DNA of 64,000 bases from Tillus elongatus (GCA_964006375.1 OZ023267.1:25790739-25854738), one strand, 5' to 3'. Counted from the first letter of the stretch, positions 1 to 12,642 are shown. Translations and numbers: made by a program. The notes: generated from the sequence alone by a model not told the origin.

Positions 1-612
1 CATTTTGGCCGTACTATCCTTGTCTTTTGGATTACCAAATTCTTGGTTCCGCAAGCATTTTCTTTGTTCTCTGTTTGTTATTTAACTTCCCCACTACGCA
101 AGCAGTGTATCTGTTATATTCGGCCACCATCTTAATATACTTTAATTCTTTGGTATATCTACCTTTACTTAAAGGAAAATTAATTAGCCTGTTTACTAAA
201 AAGAAAACAGACTGGCTATCTTTTGTGCGTACGTATGATTTAACACATTCGGGATATAGCTTAGAGTGGTGGTTTACTTTCCATGGACATGGATTTCCAA
301 GTGTCTTAATTTTTTTATAACTAGTACATCTAGAAAGCGTAATTTATGATTAACTTCTAATTCGTCGGTAAATTTTATAGAATCAAATTTATTGTTTAAT
401 GTGGCAATAAAATATTCTATTCTGCAAATGTTTGTGTTAAACACTGCGAAAATATCATCCACGTAACGAAACTACACACCAAGAAAACACTCACATTCAC
501 TTTAAAGATCTGTTTCAAATCTACTCACGAAAAGGCCTGCAGTAAATGACGATAACGGGTTCCCAATTTCCGTGCATTGAGTTTGTTCAAAAAACTCATT
601 GTTGAATTGAAA
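1..612 (-). pseudogene. Penelope-like element, RT part, cut by window edge
   Basis: Read leftwards on the minus strand, broken frames give the reverse transcriptase active-site box YVDDIFAVFN near 490-440, followed by a stretch ending KFTDELEVNHKLRFLDV near 330. This order is typical of Penelope-like elements, whose RT is fused to a GIY-YIG endonuclease. The first 30 bases of the window are the reverse complement of about 2186-2215 in the plus-strand copy, so this copy runs out of the window towards its endonuclease. Frameshifts are present and it is not functional. It meets the next copy head to head at about 612. Confidence 0.75.
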
Positions 613-1310
613 AAGACTTAAGAAGAAAGTTAGAAGTTGCAAATCCTAAAGCCCGCAAAAAGTACGGTCTCTGAAAACTACATAAACCGGGAAAATCACT
701 GAGACACCTATCTTTTCAGCTACAGATTTCCCGACATACAATTTAGCAAAGTGATTGACAAATGAGTTTAAAGGCTCGCCAGTCAAACAAAAAAGTTTTC
801 CAGTAACAAATTTACTTGAATTTATTAATAAGATTAAAGAGATTAAATTGATTAAAGGCGAAGTTTTAATTTCATTCGATGTGTTTCCTAGCGTTCTCAT
901 GAAGGAAAGGTTAACGTATTTAGAAGAGCTAATAAATATAAACAAGATAAATGAAAAGGTCTACAAAGAATATTTAACTTTAACAAACCTTTGTATTAAA
1001 TAAAATATTTTTCAATTCAACAATGAGTTTTTTAACAAACCCAAGGTACGGCAATGGGCAACCTGCTATGGCCATTTATTGCAGACCTTTCCCTGAGTAT
1101 ATTTGAAACAGATTTTCAAAGTGAAAATGAGTATTTTCCTAGAGTGTGATTTCATTACGTGGATGATATTTTCGCAGTGTTCAACACAAACATTTACAGA
1201 AAAGGAGATTTTATTGTCAAATTAAACAATAAATTTCATTCTGTAAAATTTACTCACAAATTAGAAATTAATAGTAAATTACCCTTTCTAGATGTACACT
1301 AGTACATCTA
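613..1310 (+). pseudogene. Penelope-like element, N-terminal and RT part
   Basis: The frame starts DLRRKLEVANPKARKK at about 613, matching DLGRRLQAANPKVPKK in the better preserved copy at 29487-30470. It continues through KGEVLISFDVFPSV (an RT motif; the other copy reads FDAVSLFPSV), then KEYLTLTNLCIK to 1003. A frameshifted remainder holds HYVDDIFAVFNTN at about 1155. Stops and shifts make it a pseudogene. The 5' end abuts the inverted copy at 1-612. The downstream half resumes after a foldback insertion. Confidence 0.75.
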
Positions 1311-1340
1311 CATCTTGATAACAATATCACACTATCATAC

Positions 1341-1722
1341 AGACTTGGAGATTACTTCTCTCGCTTCACTGTTGGTTTTTGTTTTTGTAGGCGAAGGCCG
1401 TAGCCAGCGCGTAAGCTAACTGGAGCCCTTTCGAATTCTGGAAGTTCTAGGATGTTCTTCAACGTTTCTGTGACTATAGTTTTGCTGCTTGACAGCATTC
1501 TCAGAATGCTGTACTATAGTTCCGCAGCTTGACAGCATTATCTGAGAATGCTGTCAAGCATCGAAACTATAGTCACAGAAACGTTTAAGAACATCCTAGA
1601 ACTTCCAGAATTCGTAAGGGCCACTTGCTCCAGTTAGCTTACGCGCTGGCTACGTCCTTCACCTACAAAAACGAAAACCAACAGTGAAGCCAGAGAAGTA
1701 GTCTCCAGATCTGTATGTAGTA
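1341..1722. mobile_element. Foldback (long hairpin) element inside the Penelope copy
   Basis: Two arms of about 180 bp (1341-1520 and 1535-1722) are reverse complements with few differences. Both carry the stretches GCGCGTAAGCTAACTGGAGC and GAAGTTCTAGGATGTTCTT. There is almost no spacer. The inner part repeats a small CTTGACAGCATTCTCAGA palindrome. There is no coding capacity. It interrupts the Penelope frame just after the RT LDV motif, and that frame resumes near 1740, so it inserted after the Penelope copy. Confidence 0.75.
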
Positions 1723-1734
1723 TGGACCAGTTTC

Positions 1735-2447
1735 ACCAAGTAAGGGCAACAACAATTAATGAACTATATCAAAGATAAAGACACTTTAGAATTCGATGTA
1801 AATAGAAAGGAAACCACCACTCTAAGCTACATTCCGAATGACCCACATTATAACTACGCACGAAAAATGGCCAGCCTAAATTTTTTAGTAAACAGGTTAA
1901 TTAAGTTTTCTTAAAGTAAAAACAGATATACCAAAGAATTAAGGTATACTAAGAACTGGCCAAATATACCAGATATACTGCGTGCTTAGTGGATAAATTC
2001 ATAATCAAACAGAAAACAAAGAAAATGTTAGCGGAATTAACGACTTTTGGAAGAAGAGAGAAAGCAGCGAAAGACTTTGCTTACCATTTGAACTTCGAAT
2101 CACGAGGGGTCTAGATAACATTTTGAAAAAAGCGAATTTGCAACTAACATTCTAGACATAAAAATACCTAAAAAAGTTGCTAAGTAACCCAAAAGACAAG
2201 GATAGTATGGTCGAAATGTCGGGAATTCATGAAATAAGTTGTTAAGCTTGTGATCTTAAGTACGTCGGGCAAACAAAAAGATCTATTGCAATTAGATTCA
2301 AAGAACATTTAATACGATTCAGCTACGATACTACAGATAGATATTTCGTCATCCGATATATTTGGAATAATAATCGCAACGTTAGTGAGAAGAATCTAAA
2401 ATTAATACAAAATGTTAGACAACCAGGACCGCTATACGCCTCTGAAA

Positions 2448-2533
<86 letters not shown>

Positions 2534-2640
2534 TCAAAAATGTATGAGTATTGCTCCGCCGCCTATGGGCAGTCTCCTGATAGATTACTTTATAAAATAA
2601 GTACTGGCAGAGACATGTCCGATAGATAATAAAAGAATGC
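1735..2640 (+). pseudogene. Penelope-like element, C-terminal part with GIY-YIG domain
   Basis: After the foldback the frame gives YIPNDPHYNYARK at about 1830 and LNFLVNRLIKFS at about 1880, the RT-to-endonuclease connector of Penelope-like elements. At 2221-2310 it reads GIHEISC, a stop, then ACDLKYVGQTKRSI and RFKEHL. These match the GIY-YIG endonuclease core: GIY-like, CxxC-like, YVGQT, R-F-EH. The end (ASESIYIY) runs into a (TA)n array and continues behind it as [15 protein letters not shown] before a stop at 2598. The remaining bases resemble 19385-19520 and are probably the 3' untranslated region. Confidence 0.75.
2449..2527. repeat. (TA)n microsatellite, about 39 units
   Basis: Pure TA run sitting exactly on the Ser-Ile-Tyr-Ile-Tyr codons near the C-terminus of the Penelope copy. 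The homologous piece at 30560-30605 has the short, non-expanded AGTATTTATGTTTATAGG. Confidence 0.97.
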
Positions 2641-2736
2641 AGCTATTTCCGCCAAACAATATATGTTAATTTTGATGTCGTTAAAACTCAATAAATCGTT
2701 GGTGACCGACTAACTGTAGAATAATATAAATAAAAT

Positions 2737-3056
2737 TCTGGACGCAGCAAGTGCGTTATGGTAGTGAATTTTCATAAAAATGTTTTTAATAGCAAATATC
2801 TGTGTGTTTTTTAAGAAAGCAAGCATCAAATTTGGTTATCAGTATAACCTACATAATAAAAATACTGTGCAATGTTTCATCAAAATAACTTTATTGTTTG
2901 AAAATGTACAAAAACTTCCGAAATTAAACTTAAAATGTGCCCGAAAAAACATGTTTCTTGGTCAACCTTATAGGTTAATAGCAAATTGAGCTATTCAAAT
3001 ATGAAGCATTTAATCAAAATTCGCTATCATAACGCACTTTCTGCGTCCAGAATTTA
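2737..3056. repeat. Palindrome-ended 320-bp unit of the TA-core family
   Basis: Begins CTGGACGCAGCAAGTGCG and ends with the reverse complement (CGCACTTTCTGCGTCCAG). The middle includes TTTTAATAGCAAATATxTxT and TTATAGGTTAATAGCAAATT. The same unit recurs at 17710-18024, 23065-23369, 28821-29122 and 38441-38740. It behaves like a MITE with terminal inverted repeats of about 35 bp, or like two opposed element ends. Confidence 0.8.
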
Positions 3057-3818
3057 TTTTCTTACAAACATGCATTATATTTCGATGAAAAATGCATGCA
3101 ATAACATAAGGCGTGTTTGATTTAAAAAAGAAGGGAGAATTTGTATCACCAGCGACTTATGGGCCACGCTGTGATTGTAGAAATATTTTTTAGATATAGC
3201 TCAAGACACCCTATAATTAATGTATACAATTTTTTCGTATCTTTTATAATAACGGATATATTGAGCTTTATTGATTTTTTACGAAACTTCGACAAAAATT
3301 ATATACCATTAAACGATACACTCTATAGTAAGGCTACTGCCAAGCATCAGAGGAAGGGTATATATTAAATGAATTTTTAGTAAAATGAAGGACAATGACG
3401 GTTGAAACTAAGACTTCAGGGTTTGTAAAACATTCTTCTTGAGACATTTTCTTTCCGTAGCCCGTATTAGATTCAAGTTCTTTGCCTAAATGTTGGCAAT
3501 TTTGACGTTTTAAATCGCATCTTTGACGTTTTGAGGAAAACCCCAATTAATTTTTATTTAAATGCATATAACTTTTCGTGTTTTGACCTACAGAGCTAAA
3601 TTTTGGTAGGTAGCTTACATATAATGATATAAACCCGCGTACCAAATTTTGTTGTTAATTCGGGAGATATAAATTTGTTTCGAAAGAAAACACAAAATTT
3701 TTCGGGAAAACCTGCGCCGATTTTCCTGGCTAACAAACTTATCCAAGCCATTTGCAAATGGAGGGTGCTCACCAAATTTAATCAAAATCGGCCCATTATT
3801 TTTTGAGTTATCGGTGTG

Positions 3819-3950
<132 letters not shown>

Positions 3951-4114
3951 CACATATAAAAATTGAAACTGACCCCGGATATGTGTTCTGGGGGGGCTAA
4001 TTAGCGGTCATTTGAAAATTTCTTTTAAAATCCGTAAGTCGGTATCTCCTCATTAGTGAATTTTTTTTTTAAAGAAAATTAACTAATAGAGTTGTGGATA
4101 TAAGACATTTAGAA

Positions 4115-4258
4115 TTAGTCATCATCTGATGACGCTAACTTGGTTAGTGAAACGATCTTCAGTTTTTTTTAAATGTGTTGTGGTCATTTGGGTTCTCGAA
4201 GTATGCTTATTAGTCCTCATCATAGGTTCCAGTCTTCACTTAGTGTTAAGGATTTTAG
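4115..4258 (+). repeat. Dispersed 140-bp repeat with CTGATGA hairpin
   Basis: Shares CTGATGACGCTAACTTGG, GTTAGTGAAACG, GTGTTGTGGT, ATTTGGGTTCTC and a final CTTCACTTAGTG with 22200-22345, 30847-30985 and 59580-59700. It is probably the tail of a retroposon. See the finding on the CTGAnGA hairpin. Confidence 0.7.
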
Positions 4259-4259
4259 T

Positions 4260-4985
4260 TTGCAAAGCTAACGTGTCAGTGTCAACCCTGTAACCCTTGA
4301 ATTTAAATATAAAGTCTAGGCTAAATTATTATGTTTTTGAACAGGTAGAAGAAGTCAGAGTGAAACGAATTGCTTTAACCATAAGCTGACTTAATCTCTT
4401 ATACTACATTGTTGACCTTACAACTTTTTATCTGTAGTATTTTCCGTGAAGGCGTACTAAAACTGGATCAAATATTAATCCTGTTTTATATAAAACATAA
4501 GTAAGAGGGAGTACGTCTAAGATACCATCTACCGTGGCACGCCTTGTATATTTCTAAGTTGGGACAAGCACAATCCGTCAATAACTACTACCATTACTTC
4601 GTGAATTTGAATCGTGTTAAAAAGAAGACGCTGTGAGTTTATTCTGATGTAAAAGTTTATTGAGCATAAGGAAAAGAAAATGCAGCTTCAGAGACAGAAG
4701 GTCAAAATAAATCATAGAGACTGCGGATTATAGCTTTTCAGCATGTACATCTGTAAGTCTTACCCCGACCTGCTTCACGGTATGTAAAATTCACTACACT
4801 GCACTCTGCAAACTTAAACTTTACGTGCGGTTAGATTGTTTAGAATTCATGACTTTACTACAGGAAACGACATTCAGAGAAAACAACGAAGTAAAACATA
4901 TACAATTATGTTAGTTCAGAATTTAGGGCGCTGACGTCGCGTTCAGTTGTTTAAAGCGCTTCCTCTGATAAACCTAATAAATACA
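4260..4985. other. No recognised gene or repeat
   Basis: AT-rich sequence with stops in all frames. I see no family match apart from the adjoining repeats. Confidence 0.5.
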
Positions 4986-4987
4986 AA

Positions 4988-6388
<1,401 letters not shown>

Positions 6389-6468
<80 letters not shown>
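6389..6468. repeat. (AT)n followed by (GT)n microsatellite
   Basis: AT run to 6450, then GT repeats to 6468. Confidence 0.97.
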
Positions 6469-6539
6469 CTATTTTTAATTGTTGTAGTAGTGTACTGCTC
6501 TCTTTATACTGTATTTATTGTATGTTGTGTCATTATATA

Positions 6540-6600
6540 GCTCTGAAGAAGGCTATACCTATGTAGCGGAAACGTTAGCCGAATGAGGTACGTGTTTTAT
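6540..6600 (+). repeat. CTGAAGAAG-GAAACG retroposon-tail motif
   Basis: CTCTGAAGAAGGCTATACC followed by GTAGCGGAAACGTTAGCC. The layout (CTGAnGA, short inverted repeat, GAAACG) is shared with 4124, 8766, 22206 and 30852. It suggests the remains of a SINE or LINE tail. Confidence 0.4.
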
Positions 6601-6668
6601 TGAAGACTCATTTCCTGGAATGAGTTATAAGTTACTCACATATTTTAAGGAAAATATGAAGAAAATCA

Positions 6669-6670
<2 letters not shown>

Positions 6671-6740
<70 letters not shown>

Positions 6741-6800
6741 GAAACTGACACTGGATATGAGTTCTAGTGGACCTAGTTCGCGCTCATTTGAAATTCACCA
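6671..6800 (-). mobile_element. TA-core family, 5' half only
   Basis: (AT)n at 6671-6737 followed by ATTGAAACTGACACTGG and CCTAGTTCGCGCTCATTTGA, which is the conserved block that lies between the array and the 5' foldback in full copies. It stops near 6795 in CACC. Confidence 0.7.
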
Positions 6801-6965
6801 AAAGTATTATTAATGCAAAAACAAATTGCAAGCTGAACAGAAACCTCCATTAAGCTGGTTCTGACATTTATCGAGAAATAATTTTTTTACTTTATTTTAC
6901 TACTGCCGTAAAAAAATTAAGAAAAAGGTAGATAAAGAGAATCTAACATGAAATTTTTGTTGCAG

Positions 6966-7051
6966 GTGTACAGATCGCTTATGTTGCAATCATCGGAACC
7001 CAAATGTTCATGATAGCTCTAAGCATACTGTTAGTAGTTGGAATTTTTAAG
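6966..7051 (+). CDS. Candidate host-gene exon encoding a membrane segment
   Basis: An open 86-bp block is bounded by a good acceptor (AATTTTTGTTGCAG, ending at 6965) and donor (TTTTTAAG then GTAAGC at 7052). In the frame starting at its third base it reads VQIAYVAIIGTQMFM and then ALSILLVVGIFK, 28 residues with no stop. The sequence is strongly hydrophobic with a terminal Lys, as expected of one transmembrane helix. Both flanks look intronic. The two flanking bases leave a split codon at the 5' side, so it would join other exons that I cannot see here. It resembles small multi-pass insect membrane proteins, but I cannot name the family. No retroelement motif is present. Confidence 0.5.
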
Positions 7052-7355
7052 GTAAGCTGTGCTTTTTGATAACCTTAGAGGTAAAATAAGTAAAACCTAA
7101 AATATTTACTTAACCCTTTCCCGCTTACTGGTATACTACACATGCCGCAAATTTAACAACTTTTATCGATGCTGCTTTGCGGTATATTTCACGTACCGCC
7201 TACTTGATACGTACTTTGACATGCACCAAGTGCTGTGCAGGGAAATATTCTGATCGCTTGCGGAATGTGTTTTCACCTCCGCCTGTGTAATGCGTGATTG
7301 ACGTTCCAAATTATTTGTTACAAGTTTGAGTGAACTAAAACAAAAACGAATGGCA
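7052..7355. other. Probable intron sequence
   Basis: Non-coding sequence downstream of the candidate donor site. I see no repeat match. Confidence 0.3.
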
Positions 7356-7379
7356 ATAATAATAATAATAATAATAATA
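7356..7379. repeat. (AAT)n microsatellite
   Basis: Eight AAT units. Confidence 0.95.
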
Positions 7380-7407
7380 CCTATGATTATGATAATGTAT
7401 TAGTAGC

Positions 7408-9578
7408 CCCAAGCAACAAATTAAGGCATGTTAACCAGCACTCGAGTCTAAATAATCCAACCAAGTTGTAGTTTAGTTATAATTAACCAAAATGTTGGCT
7501 TGATTGTCATAATCACAACAAATTTGAGAATGCAGCTCCCAATTAGCCTATTCTTGGCTATTAAAATTACTCCAAAGGCAGTAACTTACAAGTCACTAAA
7601 TTGGTAAAAATTTGGTTCAATTTTACCTATAAATATACTTAAATATTATTTTGAGATTAAATTCCACATTTGGTAAATTTTAGGGCGAAGTGTGTCCTAA
7701 ATTTGACTGAAAACTGACTACTAAGTCCATATACCTAAAATACCTATTTTAGGGTAATTTATTACCTAATATTAACTTGCAATACGTCTCTGTGGTATAG
7801 TAAATTGGAGGTCTTCTTATGAAGTCCAGATTACATATATATTACTAATCTAACTTCAATACAACACAGGAAATCTTTTGGGCACTAAAATAATCTAAAG
7901 TGGTTTCTGCTTGGCCGTATAGTCATAATTACTGTAGAAGTGGTCTTAAAAGTAAAATTTTCTACATCAAAGTTAAAAATACCCATAAAATCTGACTTCA
8001 AATAAAAATGTCCTCAAAGTTTTAAAGTGTACAGCAATGAAATAAATTTGTGACTGTTGAAGGTGTTTCAGTCGATTAACCTAATTAATAAAAGTTTTTA
8101 TCTTCAGTCGTAGTCTCTGTGTAAATTCCAAAAACGTATGACAAAATCATCGGCTACTATTATACGGAAGAAAAGCTGCTGATTTGAAATCTGCACGCTC
8201 CTTCAATATAATACATCTCTTGTTATGCTAATGGAGTAAAGCATTGGCAACATGGTCAGCTGTCATGTGTTTATGTTTATTTATTTATTTTCGCTCTATT
8301 GATGTCTATAACATATTATGGAATCAAAAATCAAAAACGCTATATGATAATTCCTATATGTCTCTCCGGTACATGAAAATGTATGATTGCTAATAAATTT
8401 AAACTAAATTCGTTTACCATGTAGTTGAAATTTCCATAATAGAACAAAATGCCTTCAAAGTTTGGATAGTTTGCCTTGTCATTGGGAATTGTGACTTATA
8501 GGTAAAAAAATAGAGCGAAATTAATTTTCAGGTCAATAATGTTACAGCGGTAGCCATATTAAACTATTTCATTTCTGAACGTCACATAATGGCCGCCCCT
8601 CATCATGGCTCCGATATTTTCCATTGATTTTTGTTTTGGAGACAATTTTCTGGCAAATGCAGATGTAGTATTGCAGGACCCCTAGCGCAATGGATGAAGT
8701 TGTGACCTGTTGAACCTTTCTGTATAGTTTCGAGTTAAATTTATAAGAATTGTTCAAATTTATCCCCTGAGGATGACCTCACAAGAGTGTCGAAAAACGT
8801 CGGGAGCAAAAGAAATTTTGAATAAATTGGGTGTCTGGAGGAGAAGCCTTGCATTTCAATTGTTTAATTATATTAAACTATGCTTGCTAGTGTAGTTGAA
8901 TTTTAAATCAACAAAAACATAAAATAATGCTTATGAGGGTAGGATAGTTTTGTCTTGTTTACATCATCAATCCTCAAAATCAGAATTTCAAGAATTTTGA
9001 AGAGTTCTTAATTTTAACTAATTTTACTTTTTACAGAGGCGCTTAAATTATACTAAAGTATCATCATCATGTTAACAGCAAAAAAAAAACATAATCGCAG
9101 TGGGTTTTTCCTTTAGAGAGTGCGAATTACCTTTATCATTGATAGAAATATTTAAAGTATCTTCTTTGATCATTCAACATGTCATTTTTTAACAAGCATG
9201 TACATACCTAGCTAATATCTGCTGCTTGTTAATATATACATAATCACAGATCCTATAGAATAAAGTCACATGCGCAGTTCGTGGTTAAGAATTTCACGGC
9301 ACTTGCGCCCAGGGTCGGATTCAGGTAAAACTTTGGGGGTATTTACCAATAGATTACGTCCATTGGCCCAATATAGAATGAAAATGCCCTAAATATAACC
9401 AGAACGTGTTGGTCAAAATGCCTTGCTGGACCTATTATCGACTTCCATATTACTTTTTTTTATTCCCCATATTGGTAAAATACACTTAAATTTTACCTGA
9501 AAATGACCTCTGGTGATTTGGTCGCCGACCTGTTGTTAGGGCGATTTTATGTCAATTTGATTTCAAATGTTGCTTGGG
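7408..9578 (+). mobile_element. 2.2-kb non-coding element, tandem copy 1
   Basis: Begins CCCAAGCAACAAATTAAGGC and ends AAATGTTGCTTGGG, giving terminal inverted repeats of about 11 bp (CCCAAGCAACA). It aligns along its whole length with 9659-11794. Against copy 2 it has an extra segment at about 8570-8878. That segment holds CTGAGGATGACCTCAC and CGAAAAACGTCGGG, a retroposon-tail-like motif, and looks like a separate insertion. No open frame of note. A clear target-site duplication is not visible, so the superfamily is undecided. Confidence 0.65.
8570..8878 (+). mobile_element. Insertion specific to tandem copy 1, SINE-like tail
   Basis: Absent from the equivalent place in copy 2 (about 11035). 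Contains CTGAGGATGACC, a short inverted repeat, then GTCGAAAAACGTCGG and AATAAATTGGG. I see no convincing A/B box. Confidence 0.4.
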
Positions 9579-9658
9579 AGAAGTATAAATATTTACATAA
9601 AAACGTTGACCTAAAGAATCAAACCTATAACTTAAAGAGGTTTATCTCTTTAGAAGAA

Positions 9659-11794
9659 CCCAAGCAACAAATTAAGGCATGTTAACCAGCACTCGAGTCC
9701 AAATAACCTAACCAAGTTGTAATTTAGTAATAATTAACCAAAATGTTGCCTTGATTGTCATAATGACTACAAATTTGGATATGCGGCTCCGAACTAGCTT
9801 ATTTTTGACTATTAAAATTAACCCAAAGTCAGTAACTTACAAGTAAATAAATTGGAAAAAAATGGTTCAATTTTACTCATAAAATATACTTGAATATACT
9901 TTTGTGTTTCAATTCCAGAGTTGGTAATTTTTAGGTCGAAGTGTGCCCTAAATTGGACTGAAAATCGACTACCAAGTCCAGATACCTGAAATACCTACTT
10001 TAAGGTAATTTATTACCTAATATTAACCTGCAATATGTCTCTGTGGTATAGTAAATTGAAGGGCTTCTTATGAAGTCCAGCTTACATATATATTACCAAT
10101 TTCAGTGCAATACAGCACAGGAAATATTTTGGGCACTGAGCTAACCTAAAATGGCTTTCTGATCGGCTATAGAGTCATAATTACTGCAGAAATGGTCTTC
10201 CAAGTCAAATTGCCTACCTTCAAGTTGAAAATACCCATAAAATCTGACTTGAAATAAAAATTGTCCTCAAAGTTCAAAGTGTACAGCCGTTAAATACATT
10301 TGTGAATATTAAAAGTGTGCCAGTTGATAAACTTTATCAATAAAAGTTTATTCTTGTTGTTAATGTGCGTGCACCAGTAACAAATATAGTGTTACAATGG
10401 CCCCTTTGAAACCAATAAAAGTTTACAGACATACTACAAATTATTATAAAGTAGTAAAGAATGCTTGTATTCAGTTCGCTTCAAATTAATAACTATTATT
10501 TCGATAATGTTCTCTGTGTAAATCCTAAAAAAGTATGACAACTTGATCGGCTACTACTACTAGGTGTATGAAAGTAAAACTGAATTTCAATTATATGCTG
10601 GTATCAAATCAGCACGTTTCCCTCTTTAATATAATACACCCCTTTTCATGCCAAATGGAGTGAAGCATTGGCAACACAGTCAGCTGTCATGTTTATGTTT
10701 ATTTACTTATTTTATTTTGTTTCTATTTTCTATTAATGTCTATATATTATGGAATCAAAGACCAAAAGCGCTGTATAATCATTCATATATGTTTCTCGGC
10801 TGTGCACGGATATAAGTAATATATATTTTTATAGACGAAAATGTTTCATTTATAATAAATTCAAACAAAATTCGTTTACCATATAGTTGAAATTCCCATA
10901 ATAGGACGAAATGCCTTCAAAGTTTGGTTAGTTTGCCCTGTCATTAGGGATTGTGACTTATAGGTAAAAAATAGGGCAAAATTAACTTTCAGGTCAATAA
11001 TGTTAGAAGGGCAGCCATATTAATTTAATTTTGCGGTATCCATCTTGATTGTATTGAAAAATTAAAAATATTTTTTTGTTGAATAAAGTGTAATCAAATT
11101 TTAGTTCGAAAAAAACATTAAATAATGCTTGTATACCATGACGACAGGATAGTTTTGTGTTGTTTACATCACCAATCCTCCAAAATCAGAATTTCAAGAA
11201 TTTTGAATAATTTTTTATTTTCACTAATCTTATCTTTTACACGGGCGCTCGAATTTTATCGCAGTATCATCATCATGTTAACAGAAAAAATATAAGCGCA
11301 GTGGTTTTTTTCTTTATACAGTGCGAATCTCCTTTATCATTGTTCCAAATATTTAAAGTAAGTTCTTTGATCATTCAAGATGTCATTTTTTAACAAATAT
11401 GGACAACATCTCTACTACTCTACTGTTTGCTTATACATACATAACACATAACCACAGATCCTACAGAACCGAATAATGTCACATGCGTAGTTCGTTGTTA
11501 AGAACGTCACGGCACTCGGCGCCTAGATGTCAGATTTAAGTAAAGCGTAGCACATATTTACCAATAAATTACGTCCATTGGCCCAATGTTGAATGAAAAT
11601 GCCCTAAATATAACTAAAACGCCTTGGTCAAAACGCCTTGCTGGACCTATTACCGACTTCCATATTACTTTGACTTTATTCCCCACATTGGTAATATACA
11701 CTTAAATTTTACTTGAAAATGACCTGTGGTGATTTGGTCGCCGACCTATTAGTAGGGCGATTTTACGTCAATTTGACTTTAAATGTTGTTTGGG
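9659..11794 (+). mobile_element. 2.1-kb non-coding element, tandem copy 2
   Basis: Same order of sequence as 7408-9578 from CCCAAGCAACAAATTAAGGC to AAATGTTGTTTGGG, separated from copy 1 by 80 bp. It has its own extra block at about 10345-10500. Shared landmarks include GTTAACCAGCACTCGAGTC, TAGTAAATTGAAGGGCTTCT and GGTGATTTGGTCGCCGACCT. Divergence is modest, so the copies are neither identical nor ancient. Confidence 0.65.
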
Positions 11795-12640
11795 AAGATC
11801 ACACCCTTCCTTTTTGACATACGCTTCGAAAACACTGTGCATAAAAGACTGGCTACATTCTGTGTACAACAGATCAGGTAGTAGTAAATCTATACAATCT
11901 AAAACAGATATAAATAGCATCTCCGAGGCTCTATAATTCAATCACATCTAAACGATTTAGCGTATCTACCAATAACAGTGTCTTTGAGTTGGTGCTTGCA
12001 AACCAGATAGCTAGTTATAGCAAACTATCAGAGAAAATTATATTAGACACCAATTAGTGGGAAGTAATATGCTTACTAAAGTGGAGACGAATTCTGAGTT
12101 GATGAACCATTTAAATATACCAGTCTCCTGTAATTTGATAAAGCTCTTCGGTGTATGGCAAATTACAATATATTGTCGATACTAAGAAGTAGCTTGTCGT
12201 GAAACTTAAATACATAGGAGGTTATTCCGCAGTGTAAACTCTGAGCATCTGAAGCCGCATCAACAATCAAATTCAGACACCCTAATTAATTAATTACATC
12301 AAGCTGATGAGTAAGCACAGACAGACAAGGAGCAAGCTTGTTACACGTGTTACAGCAGACAGGTTTGCGTTATCATATACCTGTTGACGCAGCTAGCTGT
12401 CTTAGTTTAAGTTAAGATATATTCATGTTTATTAATGTATTATGTAAATACGAAGAAGGCTAGGGCCATAAGTCCCAATTTGCAATTTTACCTTAAAATT
12501 AATAGAGCAATTAGGTTGGTTCCTTAAACAGTTTAGCTAAGTATTATCGACCAAATTGATAATTCACAAATAAATTCCAATCTAAATGTCACAGTATGAA
12601 GATGATGCCCTCTAACCCTTCCAAACATGACTACCTACAA
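11795..12640. other. No gene or repeat recognised
   Basis: Stops in all frames and no family landmark. Confidence 0.45.
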
Positions 12641-12642
12641 AT

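Noticed and set aside
646..945. 99-residue minus-strand open frame
   Set aside because: It is the antisense of the Penelope RT frame at 755-1003.
4124..4152. A complete hammerhead ribozyme
   Set aside because: CTGATGA and GAAAC are present, but the conserved G before AAA is needed for the stem and no third helix or cleavage triplet is visible. Kept only as a structural finding.
7351..7385. A CRISPR or other short regular repeat array
   Set aside because: It is a simple AAT microsatellite. No spacer-repeat pattern exists anywhere in the window, and the sequence is eukaryotic.
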